Shown here: one piece after another, positions 59,208 to 64,000 of the stretch | Layout: each line of letters opens with the position of its first letter | Numbering within the stretch: the first letter of the stretch is position 1 | Assembly (NCBI RefSeq): GCF_019242955.1 | Contig: NZ_CP066129.1 | Location: forward strand, 1,550,001 to 1,614,000 | Origin: Morganella morganii | GTDB lineage: Bacteria; Pseudomonadota; Gammaproteobacteria; Enterobacterales; Enterobacteriaceae | DNA: 64,000 nt | Direction: 5' to 3' | The notes under the pieces: generated by a model | Seen by the model: only the letters and a program-made list of their open reading frames with translations | Databases searched by the model: none | Told to the model about the DNA's origin: nothing | Made by a program: the position numbers and the translations under genes

Positions 59208-60688
59208 TGAGCGACACCCTGCAGCAACAGGCGGCAGCATCACAGAGCACGGCGGAACTCAGTTTTCTGGATCGCGCAGTGCAGGCCACCGTGCAGACGC
59301 CGCCGGATACCACCCGTGATCTGATGACCGCGCTGACCCGTCAGGCCATGGCGGGCACCGTGAGCTGGGACAAAAACCTGACGCTCACGCTGCGTAAAGC
59401 TATCGCTATGATTGATAAACAGATTTCAGCACAATTATCCGAAGTGATGACCGCTCCGGATTTCCGGCGGCTGGAGGGCAGCTGGCTGGGGCTGCATAAG
59501 CTGGTCAGGGAAAGTGACCCCGGCGCTGATCTGAAAATCCGTATGGCGGATTACACCAAAACCGAGCTGCTGCAACAGTTTGAGAATGCACCGGCGATTG
59601 ATCGCAGCCCGTTTTTTAACTGTGTTTATCAGGCGGAGTTTGGTACCGCGGGCGGTCAGCCGTACGGGGTGCTGCTCGGGGATTTTGAATTTGGCTACGG
59701 TGATGAGGATGTGGCGCTGCTGCGTTACATCGGCGAAGTGGCCAGTGCCTCACATGCGCCGTTTGTGGCGGCGGCGGGGCAGTCGATGTTTGATTTTCAG
59801 TCAGTGACCCAATTTGCAGACGGCAAACCGGTGGCCGCCGGGTTTGATGCTCCCGCGTATGCCTCGTGGAATGCATTCCGCTCCTCCGATGAATCCCGTT
59901 ATGTGGCACTGACACTGCCGAAAACCCTGGCGCGTCAGCCTTACGGCACCGGCGGAAAAAGTATCAGCGGATTTGAGTTTGAGGAATTACCGCAGCGGGC
60001 GGACGGCTCCGCTCACGTGTCGTCACAGGATCAGTTTGTCTGGAGCAATGCAGCCTATGCTTACGGGTTGCTGCTGACACAGGCTTACCGCCGCTTCGGC
60101 TGGTGTACTGCGGTGCGCGGGGCGGAGAATGGCGGCAAAGTGGATAATCTGCCGAATTATATTTACCGCAATGATGCCCGTGACGCCGTTCAGCTTTGCC
60201 CGGCACAGGTGAATCTCACCGATGAGCGGGAAAAAGAGCTCAGTGACCTCGGCTTTCTGCCGCTTGTGCATTACAAAAATGCTGCACACGGCGTATTTAT
60301 GGGCGCGCAGACGGTACATAAACCGAAAATCTATACTGATCCGGCGGCGACAGCTAATGCGGCAATTTCAGCCAGACTGCCTTACGTCATGGCAAGCAGC
60401 CGTATCGCACAGTATCTGAAGGTGATTGGCCGTGACCGTGTCGGTTCAAATCTTTCGGCGGCGGATGTGGAAAAATCCCTCGATCGCTGGCTGCATCAGT
60501 ATGTTAATCCCAATGCTATCGGTAATGAAGCCAAAGCCACGCATCCGCTGGCGGAAGCCAAAGTCACCGTGACAGATTTACCCGGCCGTCCCGGTATGTA
60601 TGCGGCGGTGGCGTGGATCAGACCGTGGTTGCAGATGGAAGCGCTTACGGCTTCGCTGCGGATGGTGGCGGATATTCCGGGCGGGTAA
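59207..60688 (+). CDS. tssC: T6SS contractile sheath large subunit TssC
   Basis: 493 residues with the full TssC/VipB length and an N-terminal arm (1-67). MIDKQISAQLSEVM, APDFRRLEGSWLGLHKLV, FEFGYGDEDVALLRYIGEV, NAAYAYGLLLTQAYRRFGWC and IAQYLKVIGRDRVGS are characteristic, and AVAWIRPWLQMEALTASLR is the C-terminal handshake segment. Followed after 6 bases by a TssC-like gene. Confidence 0.97.
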   Translation: MSDTLQQQAAASQSTAELSFLDRAVQATVQTPPDTTRDLMTALTRQAMAGTVSWDKNLTLTLRKAIAMIDKQISAQLSEVMTAPDFRRLEGSWLGLHKLVRESDPGADLKIRMADYTKTELLQQFENAPAIDRSPFFNCVYQAEFGTAGGQPYGVLLGDFEFGYGDEDVALLRYIGEVASASHAPFVAAAGQSMFDFQSVTQFADGKPVAAGFDAPAYASWNAFRSSDESRYVALTLPKTLARQPYGTGGKSISGFEFEELPQRADGSAHVSSQDQFVWSNAAYAYGLLLTQAYRRFGWCTAVRGAENGGKVDNLPNYIYRNDARDAVQLCPAQVNLTDEREKELSDLGFLPLVHYKNAAHGVFMGAQTVHKPKIYTDPAATANAAISARLPYVMASSRIAQYLKVIGRDRVGSNLSAADVEKSLDRWLHQYVNPNAIGNEAKATHPLAEAKVTVTDLPGRPGMYAAVAWIRPWLQMEALTASLRMVADIPGG

Positions 60689-60694
60689 TACAGG

Positions 60695-62041
60695 ATGTCA
60701 CGGATGACGGATTTTCAGACTGCGCTGCATCAGGCGGCGGCCCGGCAGGATCACAGTCAGTTTTGTGCGCTGATACAGCACGCTGTTCACGGTATCGACC
60801 GGTTGTGCACCACTCAGCTGCAACAGGTGCTGCATCACCCGGATTTCTGCGCGCTGGAAGCCCGCTGGCGCAGTCTGCGTCATCTGACCGCCCTGGTCTC
60901 ATCCCCCCGGCGGGTGGTTATCCGCCTGCTGGATCTCTCCTGGCCGCTGCTGGCCCGGGAGCTGAACACCGCCTTTGATATCCGTCATACCCTGTTATAC
61001 CGCCTGCTGTATCAGCGTGAACTGAATACGGCGGGGGGATTGCCGTTCGGGCTGCTGCTGGTGGATCACCAGATGGTATTTACCGGCGGTGGTGAGTATG
61101 ACGAGCTGTATACCGCCACCCGGCTGGCTGAGCTGGGAGAAGTGTCATTATGTCCGGTGATCACCGGTACTGACCCGCATTTTACCGGAGATGACCTGCA
61201 CTGGTTCTCCGCGGATCACGACAGAATTTCCCGTATTCTGAACAGCCCGGATTACTGCCTGTGGCAAAAGTTACGTTGTCACGAACAAGCGCGCTTTCTT
61301 TATCTCGCGCTGCCGCGTTTTCTGCTGCGTTATCCACATAAAACACCCCGCTGCGGCTTTGTTTATCAGCCGGATAATCCGCATGGCGGGGAATTATGGG
61401 GCAATGCTGCCTGGCTGGTGGTGATGAATGTTATCCGTGAGTTTGAGCGGATCAGCTGGTTTGGCTTTTTGCGCAGTTATGACAGCGGCGGCACGCAGGG
61501 GGCGATAGTGGCTCCGCTGACAGGAGGAGATGCGCTTACGCCGCCGGAGATAGTCACGGAAACCGATCTGGCCTGCGAACAGGATAATTTCTGGGCAGAA
61601 CAGGGGCTGACCGCCTGTACTTCACTGTATCTCAGCGGGCAGTACGGTTTTTTCAGTTATTACAGTGTCTGGCTGCCGCCGGAGCCCCGCTGGCGGCAAC
61701 TGACCATGCTGCCGGTGAATCTGATGGCATGCCGGTTTGCGCATGCCATCCGGACGCAGATTCGCGACAAAATCGGCAATTTTGATTCCCCGGCTGCGTG
61801 TCAGCGTGCAGTGGAAAAATGGCTGAAACGTTATGTCAGCGATGTTGATTACGGCGAGGATGTCATTATGGCCGATTATCCGCTGCGCCGTGCGTCTGTC
61901 ATCATGAGTGCGGATCCGGCGGACCCGGCGCGTTATCAGTGCCGTATCTGCCTGCAGCCGCAGTATCAGTACGATATCAGCGAGGCGAATGTGGATCTCA
62001 CACTCTGGTTTTCCCGGCCGCAGGGAGAGGTGTTGTTATGA
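60695..62041 (+). CDS. Second TssC-like sheath protein (divergent, N-terminally short)
   Basis: 448 residues. It aligns with TssC: IDRLCTTQLQQVLHHPDFCALE corresponds to MIDKQISAQLSEVMTAPDF, and GGELWGNAAWLVVMNVIREF to the NAAYAYGLLLTQAY segment. Conservation continues to the C-terminal YQCRICLQPQYQYDISEANV. It begins about 33 residues later relative to TssC, so much of the N-terminal arm that links sheath subunits is absent. Overlap of its TGA with the tssE ATG shows it belongs to the operon. It might cap or seed the sheath, form hybrid rings, or regulate contraction; this is inference. Many T6SS clusters lack such a gene. Confidence 0.8.
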   Translation: MSRMTDFQTALHQAAARQDHSQFCALIQHAVHGIDRLCTTQLQQVLHHPDFCALEARWRSLRHLTALVSSPRRVVIRLLDLSWPLLARELNTAFDIRHTLLYRLLYQRELNTAGGLPFGLLLVDHQMVFTGGGEYDELYTATRLAELGEVSLCPVITGTDPHFTGDDLHWFSADHDRISRILNSPDYCLWQKLRCHEQARFLYLALPRFLLRYPHKTPRCGFVYQPDNPHGGELWGNAAWLVVMNVIREFERISWFGFLRSYDSGGTQGAIVAPLTGGDALTPPEIVTETDLACEQDNFWAEQGLTACTSLYLSGQYGFFSYYSVWLPPEPRWRQLTMLPVNLMACRFAHAIRTQIRDKIGNFDSPAACQRAVEKWLKRYVSDVDYGEDVIMADYPLRRASVIMSADPADPARYQCRICLQPQYQYDISEANVDLTLWFSRPQGEVLL

Positions 62042-62442
62042 GCCTGCTCGAACGGCTGTGCCACGAAGCGGATGAGCCGCCGTATCAGCCCTGTACGGAA
62101 CGGGCGGTTACGGCGCATCTGTACCGGATCATCAACGCCAGAGCACCGATCTGGCAGGACGGCAGGAAAGGCAGCGGTATCGCCGGGTTTGGTCAGAGCC
62201 ATCTGCTGCGGGCGCAGGGAAAATTCCATCTCACGGCAATCACACAGGAAATCGAAAGTCTTATCCGCTGCTATGAGCCGCGCTTACAGCAGGTGAGTGT
62301 CAGCATCGTGCCGCATTCATACCGGCAGCATCAGATTCATTTTGAGATCACCGCACTGTACGGCGGCCGGGAAGTGTGTCTGCCGGTCTGTCTGGATTTT
62401 AATGCCGGACAACTGATAAACACGGAGGCCGCCGGTGCGTGA
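62038..62442 (+). CDS. tssE: T6SS baseplate protein TssE
   Basis: 134 residues from ATG 62038, which overlaps the previous stop (atga). The gp25-like fold is indicated by SLLERL at the start, GIAGFGQSHLLRAQG and IESLIRCYEPRLQQVSVSIV. TssE forms the baseplate wedge with TssF, TssG and TssK. It overlaps tssF by 8 bases. Confidence 0.9.
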   Translation: MSLLERLCHEADEPPYQPCTERAVTAHLYRIINARAPIWQDGRKGSGIAGFGQSHLLRAQGKFHLTAITQEIESLIRCYEPRLQQVSVSIVPHSYRQHQIHFEITALYGGREVCLPVCLDFNAGQLINTEAAGA

Positions 62443-64000
62443 CAACACACTATATTATTTTGAACAGCAGCGGCAGCAGCTGCTGGAGGGGCTGGATGCT
62501 TTCTGTCGTCAGCATCCGCATCAGGCGCAGTTGCTGGGGATCAGCAGACAGACGATTACCGATCCGCAACTGCGTGCGCTTCTCGATGGCGTGGCGTATC
62601 TGACGGGTCTGACGGCGCAGCAGCTGGATCTGACTGCGCCGCAGCTGACAGAAACACTTGTCCGTACTGTGTTTCCGGACTACCTGCGCCCGGTGCCTGC
62701 GCTGCTGCCGGTGGTATTCACACCGCAGGCGGCGGCACAGGTGCAGACGCTGGCGGCGGATACACCGTTCACCACCCTGAATGCCGCCGGGGATACCATA
62801 CACTGGCGGACACAGCAGCCGCTGACGCTGACGCCGCTGGCAATAACCGGACACCGGTTTATTCCGCAGGCGGTGATCTATCCGGAGCAGGGGGAGAGCC
62901 GTACCGCAGCCTGTTCCCTGCAACTGACTTTTTCGGTGACCGTGCCGGGGCTCCCGGTATCAGAACTGAATCTGACCTCTCTGACGCTGCATTTTACCGG
63001 CGACGGCGAGCTTCCCTGGCTGATTGATGATGCTGTTCACCGTCAGTGTGCCGCCATCCGGCTGAATGCCGGGGAAACAGAGATGTTTTTACCGCCGCAG
63101 GCGTGTCAGCGATTACCGCTGACTCAGCGTACGGAAGCGGAAGATAATGTGCAGGCACTGTTATATGACGCGCTGTGGTATCCGGAACAGGCGGCAGGCA
63201 CGGTGATATCACCGGCGGATTCACTGCAGCAGTGCAGCGGGCAGGAGTTCACACTGACATTTATTTTCCGCGACATGCTGCCGGAACCGGCACGCTTTGC
63301 CCGCAATGACAGCATCGTGCTGTTCCGTGCTGTGCTGATAAACTGCTTTGAACATCAGAGTGAGCCGTTACGGGTATCGCCGGACACCAATCCGCATCCG
63401 CTGTGTGCAGATACCCGGGCGGATGTGCTTTTGTATTCAGCGGACGCGGTGACGGATATCACCACACTGCCTGCCCGGCCGGTGCCGCAGCTGTACCATC
63501 AGCCGGTTACACAGCACTCTGCCTGCTGCTGGCAGCCGGTGTGCGGTGCGGCAGGAGATGTGACACATCTTAACTGCCTGTTATCTGATGAAGACAGCGG
63601 GGAGGGGCATGCACGGCTCTGGGTTGTGCGCGGACGCGGGACTCAGGGAGCGCTGGCAGAGACAGCGGCCGGAGAACCGGTCACACCGCAGCAGGCTGAT
63701 CCGCTGACCTATCACGTTGTTGCCGCTCAGCGGGCAATGCAGCTTCCTCTGCCGGTGCAGCCGGATCCGTGCGCGCTCTTTTTACGGCTCCGGCAGACCC
63801 GGCTGACGGATCTTACTGATTCACCGCACGGTGCCGCACCACTCAAAGCCCTGTTGTCGCTGTATGACCGGCAGAATTCACCGGTGATCACCGCGCTGAT
63901 TGCCGCCATTGAAGAGGTCACATCCTCACCCGGCGTGACTGTCCGTTTTTATCATCACCTTCCGCTGACGATTCCGGGGCGGCATATTACCGTCACACTG
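62435..64000 (+). CDS. tssF: T6SS baseplate protein TssF (3' end outside window)
   Basis: A GTG at 62435 opens a frame of 522 codons that runs to the end of the window without a stop. MRDNTLYYFEQQRQQLLEG, then LLDGVAYLTGLTAQQLDL, GHRFIPQAVIYPEQ, DMLPEPARFARNDSI and LLSLYDRQNSPVI fit TssF/VasA (family length about 580-620), though some segments deviate from common sequences. It overlaps tssE by 8 bases. tssG and later genes presumably follow. Confidence 0.88.
   Translation, partial: MRDNTLYYFEQQRQQLLEGLDAFCRQHPHQAQLLGISRQTITDPQLRALLDGVAYLTGLTAQQLDLTAPQLTETLVRTVFPDYLRPVPALLPVVFTPQAAAQVQTLAADTPFTTLNAAGDTIHWRTQQPLTLTPLAITGHRFIPQAVIYPEQGESRTAACSLQLTFSVTVPGLPVSELNLTSLTLHFTGDGELPWLIDDAVHRQCAAIRLNAGETEMFLPPQACQRLPLTQRTEAEDNVQALLYDALWYPEQAAGTVISPADSLQQCSGQEFTLTFIFRDMLPEPARFARNDSIVLFRAVLINCFEHQSEPLRVSPDTNPHPLCADTRADVLLYSADAVTDITTLPARPVPQLYHQPVTQHSACCWQPVCGAAGDVTHLNCLLSDEDSGEGHARLWVVRGRGTQGALAETAAGEPVTPQQADPLTYHVVAAQRAMQLPLPVQPDPCALFLRLRQTRLTDLTDSPHGAAPLKALLSLYDRQNSPVITALIAAIEEVTSSPGVTVRFYHHLPLTIPGRHITVTL

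Overview
The window is about 64 kb of a gammaproteobacterial chromosome, order Enterobacterales. Gene content and order follow the E. coli backbone: glnB, hmp/glyA, hcaT, suhB, trmJ, iscRSUA-hscBA-fdx-iscX, pepB, sseB, yfhM, pbpC, ndk, rlmN, rodZ, ispG, hisS, yfgM, bamB, der, then hemF, ypeA, yfeY, yfeX and cysPTWAM. Moderate GC and the divergence of the proteins from E. coli suggest Morganella or a close relative in the Morganellaceae. That genus call is inference from memory of the families, not from a search.

Layout. (1) 1-13 kb: the end of glnB, then an accessory island that separates glnB from hmp. It holds a giant inverse autotransporter adhesin (invasin/intimin type, about 20 Ig-like repeats and a cysteine-containing tip), a convergent ToxR-like membrane regulator with a FidL-like partner, and an orphan LuxR-like regulator. 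An imperfect 42-bp direct repeat, one copy of which covers the 3' end of hmp, brackets the island. (2) 13-46 kb: core metabolism and housekeeping. hmp carries an NsrR-like operator and glyA a PurR box. The full isc iron-sulfur operon lies behind two adjoining IscR-type sites. It is followed by pepB, a shortened sseB, the alpha-2-macroglobulin/PBP1C pair, ndk, a UspF-like protein, rlmN, a small PilW-like lipoprotein, rodZ, ispG, hisS, yfgM, bamB and der. hcaT is broken by one extra T in a T9 tract. (3) 44-56 kb: a protealysin-like M4 protease, hemF, small stress and envelope genes, a DyP peroxidase, the sulfate/thiosulfate uptake operon with cysM, and several small conserved genes. (4) 56.9 kb to the end: the start of a type VI secretion operon, tssA-hcp-tssB-tssC-(tssC-like)-tssE-tssF, which runs out of the window. 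It contains a second, N-terminally shortened TssC-like protein and an intrinsic terminator just after hcp.

Working together: the isc genes form one assembly line for Fe-S clusters, which RlmN, IspG, ferredoxin and IscR itself need. cysPTWA imports sulfate/thiosulfate and CysM uses thiosulfate to make S-sulfocysteine. BamB, YfgM and RodZ serve the envelope. The adhesin and its neighbouring regulators, and the T6SS, are the host- and competitor-facing parts. I saw no rRNA, tRNA, CRISPR array, insertion sequence or integrase gene.
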